Part shown: positions 50,798-60,770 of the stretch, in pieces
Position numbering within the stretch: position 1 is the first letter of the stretch
How the letters are laid out: each line of letters opens with the position of its first letter
Assembly: GCA_903858935.1 (NCBI GenBank)
Contig: CAIOKO010000040.1
Span: 1-64,000 of the forward strand
Reading direction: 5' to 3'
Source of the DNA: an uncultured Schlesneria sp.
GTDB lineage: Bacteria > Planctomycetota > Planctomycetia > Planctomycetales > Planctomycetaceae
Length of the DNA stretch: 64,000 bases
The notes under the pieces: generated by a model
The model's database searches: none
What the model saw: the letters and a program-made list of their open reading frames with translations, nothing else
What the model was told of the DNA's origin: nothing
Program-made: the position numbers and the translations under genes

Positions 50798-51409
50798 TTA
50801 ATCCTCATGCTCATTGCTTTCGACAGATTGCAACTTCAACCAGCCGGGAAGCTGAAAAAGATCCGAAACGGGAATCGCGAACCCGGGCAGCAACTGTTGT
50901 CCAGTCACGACTTGTGGTTCCTTCAATGTCAGACCGCCTCTTTTTCCATCAAACTGATGAACATGTCGGGTAACGGAATCAATGACCCAGACCCCTGTCA
51001 CTCCCCACTCGAGATACGCCTGCACTCGATCGGACATGGATTCGCGGCGCTCGTTTGTCGAGGCGACTTCAACGACAAGGACCGGACGGGTGTCTGTCAG
51101 CACCTTGTCTGTCTCCGCAAACCGATTTCCTGGTTCAAACCGAAAACAGGACACAGCGGGACACCGAACCGTCGGGCCTTCCTTATTAACAATCAGCGGA
51201 AGCTCAAAACACGCGCAGGTATCTGTGGATTTTTTGAGAAACGCTGCCAGCGATCGCGACAGATTTCGAACGACATCTCCGTGTGCATCGTCGGGAGGAT
51301 TCAGTCTCAAAAAACGACCCTCCACCAGTTCGATCCAGCGTTCGCCATCCAGAATACGCTCTTCAAACTGTTCGAGCGTCATCAGATCATGGGCCGTCGA
51401 TTCTGTCAT
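50798..51409 (-). CDS. Uma2 family endonuclease-like protein
   Basis: 'GRFLRLNPPDDAHGDVVRNLSRSLAAFLKK...DTRPVLVVEVASTNERRESMSDRVQAYLEWGVTGVWVID'. Confidence 0.88.
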   Translation of the reverse strand: MTESTAHDLMTLEQFEERILDGERWIELVEGRFLRLNPPDDAHGDVVRNLSRSLAAFLKKSTDTCACFELPLIVNKEGPTVRCPAVSCFRFEPGNRFAETDKVLTDTRPVLVVEVASTNERRESMSDRVQAYLEWGVTGVWVIDSVTRHVHQFDGKRGGLTLKEPQVVTGQQLLPGFAIPVSDLFQLPGWLKLQSVESNEHED

Positions 51410-51647
51410 GTCTCTGTCTCGCGCAAATTAACTGCAATAGCATACGAAACGAATCTTGTACGCAACGAATTTAGGGGTATTCGATTGCGATCCGCAAGGA
51501 TGACAAAAAATGAGATTGCCACAGATCGCACTGCTTTCAAATTGACGCACGTTGTCACGCATCCGTATGATGTGCCATCAGTATTAACTGATATCTGTCC
51601 CGCCTGATGTCCTCCTGCCTGTTTAACCCTCCTTGGAGTCGAGCTGC

Positions 51648-53933
51648 ATGCTGGTCTCTTGCTTCACTCGGAAATTGCCGTTTGCGCTTGTGTTGGCCAG
51701 TTTACATATTGTGTCGGCTCAAGAACCGGTGATCAATGGGACCGTTCCTGGGGGAGTATCTCCTGGAAGCGTACTGCCACTTCAAATCAATGGCGGTAAT
51801 TTATCCGTCGCGAAAAAACTCTGGCTTAGTTTCCCCGCCGAGGCGGTGCTCGCTGAAGGGATTGATAAGAACGGCGAAAATCCCGGACAAGTCACGTACC
51901 GAATTAACGTCCCTGCAAACACGCCGTGCGGTATTCACGCGATGCGGGTCGTGACGGATAAGGGCGTCTCTCCCTTACGCTTTTTGTTTATCGACGATCT
52001 TCCTTCAATCGCATCTGCCGGATCAAACGTGCAACTGGCGACAGCTCAAGCCGTTTCAATTCCAACAGCAATCGATGGGACAGTCGCAGGCTTAAGCTGG
52101 CAGTATTTCAAATTTCCAGCTCAAGCGGGCCAACGCTTGTCGATCGAAGTACTGGCACGACGGATGGGCTCGTCGTTAGATCCCATGATTCGACTGCTCG
52201 ATATCAAAGGTCGTGAGCTTGCTTACAACGACGACACGCCTGGACTGAACAGCGATTCGTCCCTCGTTTACACGTTCAAAGACGCCGGTGAATACATCGT
52301 CGAATTACGAGACATCAAGTACGGGGCTGGAAACTACCGGCTGAGAATCGGCGATTTCCCTGTGGCAACCGTTGCTTATCCATTGGCCGTTCAGCGTGGA
52401 ACAACAGCCAATGTGACTTTGGCAGGTTTTGGAGTCGATGGACTGGCGCCGACCCCTGTTGCCCTCGCAGCTGATTATCCCTCCGGATGGATGAATGTCA
52501 GTTCAAAGCGCCCCAATGGTGCCAGCGGTTACAGTACGGTCGAAGTCGTCTCGACTCAACAATTTCTTGAACAAGAACCCAATAATAGTCCTGAACAGGC
52601 AAACCGGGTCGAACTTGGGCAAGACATTAACGGGCGACTGGAAGCCCCCGGAGACGTAGATCGGTTTGTCTTCACGGCAAAAAAAGACCAGACCGCCAGC
52701 TTCTTTGGCATCACGCGACAACAGGGATCTCCCACTGACCTCAATTTTAAGATTCTCAATAAGGATGGCGGACAACTGGCTGCGGCAGAAGATAATGGCA
52801 CCAGCGAAGGCTCCCTCAGTTATAAATTTCCAGCGGATAGCGACTACGTGCTGTTCGTCGAAGACTTGAATCACCGAGGCGGAAGCGAACACGCTTATCG
52901 AATTTCCGTCACGATGAATCCTCCTCAGTTCTCTCTCGCAGCTTCGCTCGACACATTCAATATTCCAGCCGGTGGTTCTGTCATGGCGACGGTGACAACC
53001 GTACGAACCGGCTACGCAGGAGCGATCGAATTGAGTGCCACCAATCTGCCGGCTGGCGTTTCAGCCAGCAAATCCGTGATCGGAACAGGTCGAAACGATG
53101 CGGTCATCACATTGCAAGCCACGCCTGAGTTTGCAGCAGGGGAACTTTATCAAATCAACATTGTTGGCTCGGCAAAGATTGGTGAGGCGGATGTCACCGT
53201 ACCGGCCGAAATCGGCGGAGTTCTTAAAGCAAGAAACAACGCCATGCGCTGGTCGCCTAGCAATCTGAATCGATTTGTCGCAGCCTCGTCAGCCCCCGCT
53301 CCTGGATTTTCATGGCGGGTTGAACCCAGTTCCGTTGTCTTCGGAAAAGACCTTTCGACAAAGATTAAACTGATCGTAACGCGAGCCGCTGGATTTGAGG
53401 AAGGGGTCGTTGTCGCCGTCGCTCCTCCCCAGAACGGGCTTCCTGCTGGCGTGACAATCGCCTTGAAAAATGTCGACAAAGGCCAAACCGAAGCTGAACT
53501 GGTGATCTCGGCCAACAATCAAGCCCCACTCGGTGAGTTCACTGCCGGGCTGACGGGTACGCTTAAACAGGGCGACAAAACGGTCGTTCAAGGATTGGCA
53601 ATTCGGCTGAACCTGGCGGCTCCCATGACAATTAAGATTGATCCCGCGACGGGAAAGATCGCCAAAGGTGGTGAACTGGTTGTGAAAGCGATCGTTGATC
53701 GTAACCCAGCTTTCACGGGGCCGGTCAACGTGACGCTGCAGAACCTGCCTGCGGGAATTGCAGCGGCACCAGCGACAATCGCCGCCGATCAGACAGCTGT
53801 TGATATCAAGCTGACTGCAGCAGCCGATGCCGCAACCGCCAACGTGAATAATGTGACCGCCAAAGCCGATGCCATGGCTGGAGCGGCAAAATTGGAAGCA
53901 ACATCGTCAGCCGTTGTTCTGGCTGTGGACTAA
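51648..53933 (+). CDS. Bacterial pre-peptidase C-terminal (PPC) domain exported protein
   Basis: PPC-like 'WQYFKFPAQAGQRLSIEVLARRMGSSLDPMIRLLDIKGRELAYNDDTPGLNSDSSLVYTFKDAGEYIVELRDIKYGAGNYRLRIG' and 'EQEPNNSPEQANRVELGQDINGRLEAPGDVDRFVFTAKK'. Confidence 0.85.
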   Translation: MLVSCFTRKLPFALVLASLHIVSAQEPVINGTVPGGVSPGSVLPLQINGGNLSVAKKLWLSFPAEAVLAEGIDKNGENPGQVTYRINVPANTPCGIHAMRVVTDKGVSPLRFLFIDDLPSIASAGSNVQLATAQAVSIPTAIDGTVAGLSWQYFKFPAQAGQRLSIEVLARRMGSSLDPMIRLLDIKGRELAYNDDTPGLNSDSSLVYTFKDAGEYIVELRDIKYGAGNYRLRIGDFPVATVAYPLAVQRGTTANVTLAGFGVDGLAPTPVALAADYPSGWMNVSSKRPNGASGYSTVEVVSTQQFLEQEPNNSPEQANRVELGQDINGRLEAPGDVDRFVFTAKKDQTASFFGITRQQGSPTDLNFKILNKDGGQLAAAEDNGTSEGSLSYKFPADSDYVLFVEDLNHRGGSEHAYRISVTMNPPQFSLAASLDTFNIPAGGSVMATVTTVRTGYAGAIELSATNLPAGVSASKSVIGTGRNDAVITLQATPEFAAGELYQINIVGSAKIGEADVTVPAEIGGVLKARNNAMRWSPSNLNRFVAASSAPAPGFSWRVEPSSVVFGKDLSTKIKLIVTRAAGFEEGVVVAVAPPQNGLPAGVTIALKNVDKGQTEAELVISANNQAPLGEFTAGLTGTLKQGDKTVVQGLAIRLNLAAPMTIKIDPATGKIAKGGELVVKAIVDRNPAFTGPVNVTLQNLPAGIAAAPATIAADQTAVDIKLTAAADAATANVNNVTAKADAMAGAAKLEATSSAVVLAVD

Positions 53934-54011
53934 TTCTGCGGATGCAGACAATTTTGATAAGTACTCGATCATCATCGCGAAACGAAAATTACCCGGACGG
54001 AGACGAAGACG

Positions 54012-56462
54012 ATGAGAATGAATGCCGTTTGCCAAGTGCTGTCGCTGAGCGTTGTTGCTCTGTTGCCCAGCTTCGTTTTGGCGGAAACACCAATTGATGT
54101 CGGTCAGCCAACCTCGATCGTCGTTGAACCGGGAAAGTTTGAGCTTTTAGGAAAACGTTCACGGCAGCAATTGCTCGTGACGGGAGTGTATTCCGGTGAA
54201 GACGTCCGCGATCTGACGCCAGTCGCCACTTTTGTGTCGTCTAACCCTGCGATCGTCACTGTCGATGGGGCTGTCGCTTTGCCGGTGGGAAATGGTGAAG
54301 CCACGCTCACGGCGACCATCAGCGGTCAGACATTCTCGGTCCCTGTCGTCGTCAAAAATCTGGAAGCTCCGGCACCTGTCAGTTTCAAAAACGAAACGCA
54401 GATGGCATTGACGAAGGCCGGTTGCAATATGGGTGCCTGTCACGGGTCACCCTCCGGGAAGGGCGGTTTCCGTTTGTCGTTACGAGCCTACGATTCGGCA
54501 CTCGATATCATGACGGTTCGTTCAGAGTTCTACGGACGTCGAACGAATATCATGGAACCAGGCCAAAGCCTGTTGCTGCAAAAGCCGCTCATGGAAGTCG
54601 CACACGGTGGTGGGAAACGGCTGAAAAAAGGTGATCCTGCCCATAAGGCTCTGGAACAATGGATCGCGGAAGGAATGCGTCTTGATCCGGCGACCGAACC
54701 GGATCTTCTGAAGATTGTGACGGTCCCCTCCAAGCGAATCCTGCGACAGCCAGCCGCTCGACAACAAATTATGGTCCTTGGTCATTTCAGCGACGGGTCA
54801 ATCCGCGATCTGACGCCTCTGACCGACTTTACATCGTCCAACGAAAGTGTCGGTTCGGTCAACGCCCAAGGTCTGGTGACGAAAAACGGACGCGGTGAGA
54901 CAGCAGTCCTCGCTCGTTATCTCGATAAAATGTCGACGACTTATATGACGTTCCTCGAGGACGTTCCGGGTTTCGCCTGGAACAATCCTCCTGAAAACAA
55001 CTTTGTCGACACGGCTGTCTTCGAAAAACTGAAGCAACTGCAGATCCTTCCTTCTGACCTTTGTACCGACGATGAATTTCTACGACGTGTCACCCTGGAT
55101 CTGACTGGTCGATTACCAACCGCTGACGAGGCCAAAGCGTTTCTGGCCGAACGTAGCCCGTCGCAACGAATGGCTTTGGTTGATCGTCTGCTCGACAGCG
55201 ACGAGTATGCCGCGTTCTGGGCTTTGAAGTGGGGCGATGTGCTCCGGTCGAACAGCAAGAAATTGAAGACGGCTGGCGTCCATAAATTCCGACAATGGAT
55301 TTATGAGTCGATGCGGAACGACAAGCCACTCGACCAGTTCGCAACCGAACTGCTGACCGCTAACGGCAGCGTCTTCGAAAATCCACCGGCGAACTTCTGG
55401 CGAGCCAGTCGTGACCCGCAGGATGCCACCGAAACGACGGCTCAATTGTTCCTGGGTGTCCGTATCCAGTGCGCCAAGTGCCACAACCATCCGTTCGAGC
55501 GATGGACGCAGGACAACTACTACGGTATCGCAGCAGCATTCGTCCGCGTTGGTCGCAAAAACTCGGTCGATGCCGAAGAAGAAGTCATCTTCTCACAAGG
55601 GGGGGGTGAAGTCACTCAGCCTCGAACCAACAAGCAAATGAAGGTTCACCTTCTTCTGAAGGGGGACGTCGACGTTCCTGCCGAACAGGATCGACGAGTC
55701 GTCTTCGCTCAATGGCTGACGTCTCCCGAAAACCCGTTCTTCGCCAAGAGCGTTTCAAACCGAATCTGGGGACATCTGCTTGGACGAGGTATCGTCGATC
55801 CAATCGATGATTTCCGTGATTCAAACCCCCCATCGAATGCAAAGCTGCTTGACGAACTGGCCCGCCAATTCGCCGCAAACAACTTCAGCCAGCGCTGGGC
55901 GATCCGCACAATCTGTAACAGCCGTACATATCAGCTCAGCTCGCGCAAGAATCCGTTCAACAAGGATGATGAGATTTATTGTTCACACGCAAACACACGG
56001 CTTCTGAGTGCCGAACAACTGCTCGATGGAATCTGTGCTGTAACAAATGTGCCAGAACAATTCCCGGGTATGCCACTGGGAACCCGAGCGTGTGAATTGG
56101 CAGATCCACCAACCGATCACTATTTCCTGAAAGTCTTCGGTCAGCCTCAACGCGAAATGGCCTGCCAGTGTGAACGCTCAAGCGAATCGAATCTTTCGCA
56201 GGCGCTGCAGATGATCAATGGCCCTGTAGTTCACAACAAGCTGCGAGCCGACAATGGTCGAATCGCGACCATGCTGAAAGAGAACAAGCCGGAAGAAGAA
56301 ATCATTACCGCGCTGTATCTCGCCGCCTTGGCAAGAACACCATCACCTGAGGAAATGAACGCCTCCAAGCAACACATCGCGGCTCAGCAGGACCGCAGAC
56401 AAGCGTTCGAAGACGTCGGCTGGGCGATCTTGAACTCGAAAGAGTTCCTGTTCCAGCACTGA
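54012..56462 (+). CDS. DUF1549/DUF1553 protein with bacterial Ig-like (BIG2) domains
   Basis: 'NMGACHGSPSGKGGFRLSLRAYDSALD', 'DDEFLRRVTLDLTGRLPTADEAKAFL', 'LFLGVRIQCAKCHNHPFERWTQDNYYGIAAAF', 'SNRIWGHLLGRGIVDPIDDFRDSNPPSNAKLLDELA'. Confidence 0.94.
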   Translation: MRMNAVCQVLSLSVVALLPSFVLAETPIDVGQPTSIVVEPGKFELLGKRSRQQLLVTGVYSGEDVRDLTPVATFVSSNPAIVTVDGAVALPVGNGEATLTATISGQTFSVPVVVKNLEAPAPVSFKNETQMALTKAGCNMGACHGSPSGKGGFRLSLRAYDSALDIMTVRSEFYGRRTNIMEPGQSLLLQKPLMEVAHGGGKRLKKGDPAHKALEQWIAEGMRLDPATEPDLLKIVTVPSKRILRQPAARQQIMVLGHFSDGSIRDLTPLTDFTSSNESVGSVNAQGLVTKNGRGETAVLARYLDKMSTTYMTFLEDVPGFAWNNPPENNFVDTAVFEKLKQLQILPSDLCTDDEFLRRVTLDLTGRLPTADEAKAFLAERSPSQRMALVDRLLDSDEYAAFWALKWGDVLRSNSKKLKTAGVHKFRQWIYESMRNDKPLDQFATELLTANGSVFENPPANFWRASRDPQDATETTAQLFLGVRIQCAKCHNHPFERWTQDNYYGIAAAFVRVGRKNSVDAEEEVIFSQGGGEVTQPRTNKQMKVHLLLKGDVDVPAEQDRRVVFAQWLTSPENPFFAKSVSNRIWGHLLGRGIVDPIDDFRDSNPPSNAKLLDELARQFAANNFSQRWAIRTICNSRTYQLSSRKNPFNKDDEIYCSHANTRLLSAEQLLDGICAVTNVPEQFPGMPLGTRACELADPPTDHYFLKVFGQPQREMACQCERSSESNLSQALQMINGPVVHNKLRADNGRIATMLKENKPEEEIITALYLAALARTPSPEEMNASKQHIAAQQDRRQAFEDVGWAILNSKEFLFQH

Positions 56463-56474
56463 ATTGCATAAGCC

Positions 56475-56516
56475 AAGGGCGCCCGATCGGGAATAGACGA
56501 TCCGGCGCCCTTCTTC
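56475..56516. terminator. Terminator-like hairpin between convergent genes
   Basis: AAGGGCGCC (56475-56483) / GGCGCCCTT (56504-56512) followed by CTTCGTT; additional GATCG/CGATC pairing inside. Confidence 0.65.
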
Positions 56517-56555
56517 GTTGGAATTCGGAAAAGAATCTTCAGGCCCTGACTTTGC

Positions 56556-57488
56556 TCAAGACGCATGCCGCATTCGCAGCATTGGTTTTTCAAGTGTCAC
56601 AACTGTGTTGGCTGGGATACTCTCGTAAACCGATGCACCCGCTCCAATGACCGAATTGCGACCTATTGTCGTCGTTCCGCCAAGGACGGTCGCATTCGCA
56701 TAGACGACCACGTGGTCCTCAATCGTAGGATGGCGTTTGGAGTTACGAATCAGGTTGCCCTGCTCGTCACGAGCGAAACTGAGTGCTCCGAGCGTCACCC
56801 CTTGATAGAGTTTGACGTGGCTGGCAATCTCACACGTCGCCCCAATCACCACACCCGTTCCGTGGTCGATGAAAAAGGATGGACCTATCTCGGCACCAGG
56901 ATGGATGTCGATTCCTGTACGACCATGGGCCCATTCCGAAAGCATTCTCGGAATCAGCGGCACTTGTAACCGGAACAATTCGTGTGCGAGTCGATAAACC
57001 GTGACCGCTTCCAGACCCGGATAGCAGAATATGATTTCGTCCAGCCCCCCGGCAGCCGGGTCACCGTCGTATGCCGCCTGTACGTCAGTCGCCAGCATGC
57101 GACGAATCGCGGGAAGTGTCGAAAGAAACTCGATTGCCTTTTCCTGACCTATCGTCTCAAAATCGGGCTGAAGGTCACCACAACTGAGATGATGTTTTCG
57201 GCGGAAATCGTGACGCAGGGCGCGAGCAATCTGTTGTGTCAGCCGGTCGTGCAGGCTGTCGATCAGGTCACCAATGTGATAGGTCACATTGCCGAGATGC
57301 AGATTCTGCCGCTTGCGGTAGCCGGGGTAGATAATTTCTTTCAAATCTTCGGCAATCTCGAAAACGATTTCAACGCTTGGCAGCGGACAATGACCCAGGT
57401 GATTGATCGTCTCAATTTCCTGATACGTGTCGACGATGCGGTCGGTCAATTCAGGAAGACGTTCCTTGAGACGAATATCCGTGGCCAT
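56556..57488 (-). CDS. cysE: Serine O-acetyltransferase (EpsC/CysE type)
   Basis: '[60 protein letters not shown]...[34 protein letters not shown]'. Start at 57488. Confidence 0.93.
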   Translation of the reverse strand: MATDIRLKERLPELTDRIVDTYQEIETINHLGHCPLPSVEIVFEIAEDLKEIIYPGYRKRQNLHLGNVTYHIGDLIDSLHDRLTQQIARALRHDFRRKHHLSCGDLQPDFETIGQEKAIEFLSTLPAIRRMLATDVQAAYDGDPAAGGLDEIIFCYPGLEAVTVYRLAHELFRLQVPLIPRMLSEWAHGRTGIDIHPGAEIGPSFFIDHGTGVVIGATCEIASHVKLYQGVTLGALSFARDEQGNLIRNSKRHPTIEDHVVVYANATVLGGTTTIGRNSVIGAGASVYESIPANTVVTLEKPMLRMRHAS

Positions 57489-57839
57489 AAGCCAATCCTT
57501 CTTTCGGCGAAAACTAGCAAACTCGAATGTCGTTTCATCTTGCCACCGCTGATTCAACGTCGGCAGACACGCGGCGGCACACGATTGAGGAACCGCTCGA
57601 TTGTAGGGGATCTCTTTTCATCGAATCAATCATTGTTCGGAATCGGCGGAGTATTCGTTCTCAAATGACTTAATCCTACAGTCCTCACGAATCAACGCCC
57701 TCACCAGGTCGCAAATGCCCGAACAATCGTAAAAGTCTTCCTCTTCTACTGATTCTATCAAGTCCAAACCAGTCAGACTTTGCGGGCAACCCGGTCATTT
57801 CTGAACCCAGCGATTCAAATCCGACGATGACGACAGGAG

Positions 57840-58709
57840 TTGTCTGATACGACGCACTGCGTCTGTTGGAATGTCTCCATGCTTTTGGCCGATTCGCCTG
57901 AAATGCAGTTCATGAATGACGAAACACCAGCGGAATACTGGCTGGAGACTCGTCGTCCGTTTTGCAATCTCATTTTCCTGTTGCCGCTGCTCATTGTCTA
58001 TGAGTCCGGTGTCGGGTTCGCGAGCGGCTCTCGTGGCGACTCGATCCGCAACGGTGCCGACGCCTGGATCAGGCACTGGTTACATCAAGCGGGGATTGAG
58101 ATCGTCTGGCTGTTACCAGTGCTGCTGGTCGGCACTTTAATGGCCTGGCATATGACGACTCGTCAGCCTTGGAAAATGGCCTGGGATACGCTTGGCGGAA
58201 TGGCCGCCGAAAGTTTGCTTTACGCGTTTGTGTTGATCATGCTTGGTCAATTGACCGATTACGGATTTCGACATGCTCCGCTGATTCACCTGCAGGTGGA
58301 TGGACCAGCGCAACACGGATTCCTGATCCGGCTCGTCACCTTCATGGGAGCCGGAATTTATGAGGAGTTTCTGTTTCGACTTTGTCTGTTGCCACTGACC
58401 TATGCCGTCTTTCGAGCGGCGATGGCTCCGAAAGGTTGGGCGATCATTGGTACTGTGATCACAACCAGCTTCATCTTTTCGCTTGCCCACTATCTGGGAC
58501 CGACTTCGGATGGCCACGCATTGGCTATGATTACTGAGGCGGTCACTCGCGTTCAGTCGAACCGCGAACTGTGGTTTGGTTTTGCGTTCCGGACATTGGC
58601 CGGAATGTTCTTTGCCGCACTCTATTTCTTGCGGGGCTTCGGGATTACCGTTGGTGCCCACGCGACCTATGATGTCGTCGTCGGTGTCGTACTGGTCAGT
58701 GAAATCTGA
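57840..58709 (+). CDS. CPBP family intramembrane metalloprotease-like (Abi) protein
   Basis: Polytopic; 'GAGIYEEFLFRLCLLPLTYAVFRAA' (EExxxR) and 'ITTSFIFSLAHYLG' (FxxxH). True start may be 57879, 57903 or 57912. Confidence 0.85.
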   Translation: MSDTTHCVCWNVSMLLADSPEMQFMNDETPAEYWLETRRPFCNLIFLLPLLIVYESGVGFASGSRGDSIRNGADAWIRHWLHQAGIEIVWLLPVLLVGTLMAWHMTTRQPWKMAWDTLGGMAAESLLYAFVLIMLGQLTDYGFRHAPLIHLQVDGPAQHGFLIRLVTFMGAGIYEEFLFRLCLLPLTYAVFRAAMAPKGWAIIGTVITTSFIFSLAHYLGPTSDGHALAMITEAVTRVQSNRELWFGFAFRTLAGMFFAALYFLRGFGITVGAHATYDVVVGVVLVSEI

Positions 58710-58861
58710 TCAGCCCCTGACGTGCTAAATCATCCACCGTCAGGATTATTTGCCACTCCATCCGAGTCTTCTCCGACGCAGTGTCTTCGGAGTTGTCGAA
58801 AAGCACGGGCCGTTAACGCCAGGATTTTTCTTCGAAAACATTATCGGCTTCACCGATGACT

Positions 58862-58958
58862 GTGCCACTGCCAGACCGTCTTCGGTCAAGCAGTGGCGAG
58901 CGACACAACTACTTCGATTTCAAGACACTACTTCTCCGAAGACTCCGAGGCAGTGGCA
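58862..58958 (+). repeat. ~97-bp REP/MITE-like element (family C), copy 1
   Basis: GTGCCACTGC...GCAGTGGCA terminal inverted repeats; internal CACTGCCAGACCG-TCTT-CGGTCAAGCAGTG and CTTCTCCGAAGACTCC. Confidence 0.88.
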
Positions 58959-59020
58959 AATCAAGACGGAGGCCAAATTAATACCCCGAGGTTTACGGTC
59001 CGCCTCTCAAGCTCACCTGG

Positions 59021-59755
59021 TCACTCCTTGCGCGTTAAGTCCGCCATCAGTACACCTGCAGCCACGGAGACGTTAAGTGACGGTACCGTCCCTTTCGACG
59101 TGAGCTTGCAGATCTGGTCGCACTTGTCGAGCGACAATCTCCGAAGCCCATGTTCTTCGTTGCCCAGAATCAAAAGCCATGAACGGTCTCGCGGGATTTC
59201 CGACACGTCCTGTTCCGCATGTTCGGATGAACCAAGCAGCCATATCCCGGCGGTCTTGGCAACGTTCATCGCCCGTGCCAGATTTGTCGGTTCACCAAAC
59301 GGAACATATTCCAATCCTCCCGCTGCCACGTCATACACTGTCGCGGTCAGCGGAGCCGAGCGATCCCGCGTCATCACAATCCCCTTGATCCCAAAGAACG
59401 ACGCCGTTCGAAAGATCGCTCCAACGTTATGAGGGTCCTGCAGACAATCGAGCGCAAGCCAAAGGCCTGGGCTGGATTCCGCATTCGCGAATAGCTCTTC
59501 TATCAACAGTCCGTTTCGCTCGCGAACCGTTGCCTGTGCTGCACCCGTCCGTTCAAACTTCTGCTCAGACGCAGGTCGTCTGGCCTCTTCTGCAAACGTT
59601 GTTCGAATAGGTATCTCGTGCTGCCTGGCAAGTTCAATGACATCAGCCCACGCGGGCGATGGCTTTCCCGCAGGCAACCGAACATCGACCACGTCTTCAG
59701 GTCGAGTCTGTAGCGCCGCGAGCACGCTGTGCGGGTTTTTCAAAATCAGTGACAT
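59021..59755 (-). CDS. TrmH/SpoU family RNA 2'-O-methyltransferase (paralogue 1)
   Basis: 'LALDCLQDPHNVGAIFRTASFFGIKGIVMTRDRSAPLTATVYDVAAGGLEYVPF', 'LLILGNEEHGLRRLS', 'VPSLNVSVAAGVLMADL'. Confidence 0.92.
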   Translation of the reverse strand: MSLILKNPHSVLAALQTRPEDVVDVRLPAGKPSPAWADVIELARQHEIPIRTTFAEEARRPASEQKFERTGAAQATVRERNGLLIEELFANAESSPGLWLALDCLQDPHNVGAIFRTASFFGIKGIVMTRDRSAPLTATVYDVAAGGLEYVPFGEPTNLARAMNVAKTAGIWLLGSSEHAEQDVSEIPRDRSWLLILGNEEHGLRRLSLDKCDQICKLTSKGTVPSLNVSVAAGVLMADLTRKE

Positions 59756-59806
59756 ACAGAGTCTCAGTCAAAAAGGTCAGGCAGACAAGACCAGCCGCAT
59801 CAGCAT

Positions 59807-60571
59807 TCATTGTCGCCGTTGCCGGAGGATTTCGTAGAACAGAATCCCAGCCGACACGGCGGCATTCAAGGAATTGACACGTCCCAACATTGGAATCTGG
59901 ACAAATTGAGTACAAAGTGCCTGAAGTATCGGTTGGATTCCCCGTCCTTCGTTTCCTATCAAGACCAGCGTCGCCTGCCGGAAATCAGTTTCAAAGATTG
60001 GTTGTTCCGCATGGTCAGATGCACCCACGATCTGGAATCCACAATTTCGCAAATCCCGCACAGTGGCTTCAAGATCGTTCGACTCGGCGATCGGTACGTA
60101 ATTCACAGCGCCTGCCGAACTGCGCGCAACTTGGCTATTCACCGAGGCTTGTTCGTGAATTCCAACAATCACACCGTCGATCCCCAGGACTTCTGCCGAA
60201 CGGACGATCGCCCCGAAATTATGTGAATCCTGGATACGGTCAAGCAGTACCAGAGCCGGGTTCGGAGGCAATGCTTTTAAAAGTGTTGTCACGTCCCAAT
60301 AGGGAAACGGAGGCATGCGTGCGGCGAGTCCCTGATGATCTTCGGATCGACAGTTCTTCGTGATCTCGGAATCACGGACGGAAACGACATTCAGACCTCG
60401 GTCGGCGGCGATAGCCACAGCTTCGTCCCGAGCAGATGGTTCACATCGATCGCTGTGAAGTAATTCCATGACTGGCCATCGATTGGCACGCAGCGTTTCT
60501 AACACCACGTTGCGGCCCCAGATCCAGCAGCGATTGTGATTCGTGAGCAGCGGTCGACGAAGGGAACTCAT
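59807..60571 (-). CDS. rlmB: TrmH/SpoU family 23S rRNA 2'-O-methyltransferase (RlmB-like, paralogue 2)
   Basis: 'WIWGRNVVLETLRAN', 'LVLLDRIQDSHNFGAIVRSAEVLGIDGVIV', 'LVLIGNEGRGIQPIL', 'VNSLNAAVSAGILFYEILRQR'. Confidence 0.88.
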   Translation of the reverse strand: MSSLRRPLLTNHNRCWIWGRNVVLETLRANRWPVMELLHSDRCEPSARDEAVAIAADRGLNVVSVRDSEITKNCRSEDHQGLAARMPPFPYWDVTTLLKALPPNPALVLLDRIQDSHNFGAIVRSAEVLGIDGVIVGIHEQASVNSQVARSSAGAVNYVPIAESNDLEATVRDLRNCGFQIVGASDHAEQPIFETDFRQATLVLIGNEGRGIQPILQALCTQFVQIPMLGRVNSLNAAVSAGILFYEILRQRRQ

Positions 60572-60638
60572 CAGATTCGTTAAACTCGAGTTGGTAGAAC
60601 AATAATAATTGCAGCTCGTTCTCGGGCATTCAAACGAT

Positions 60639-60731
60639 GTGCCACAGCTTGACCGTCTTCGGTCAAGCTGTGTTCTTTATCCCGCAACAAGAGAAGCCAA
60701 TGCTTCTCCGAAGACCCCAAAGCAGTGGCAC
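60639..60731 (+). repeat. ~93-bp REP/MITE-like element (family C), copy 2, same orientation as copy 1
   Basis: GTGCCAC...GCAGTGGCAC ends; perfect 13-bp stem CACAGCTTGACCG-TCTT-CGGTCAAGCTGTG (60643-60672); shared CTTCTCCGAAGACYCC. Confidence 0.9.
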
Positions 60732-60770
60732 AAGGTCGTGATCTAAAAGTCTGACAAAGCATGAGACGCG

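Noticed and set aside
50798-51409. Uma2 protein as part of a defence or transposon system
   Set aside because: Uma2-family genes occur as isolated copies in many genomes; no associated transposase, nuclease or repeat here.
57840-58709. CPBP (Abi) protease as a phage-defence gene
   Set aside because: CPBP proteins are common membrane proteases; no toxin, nuclease or defence partners adjacent.
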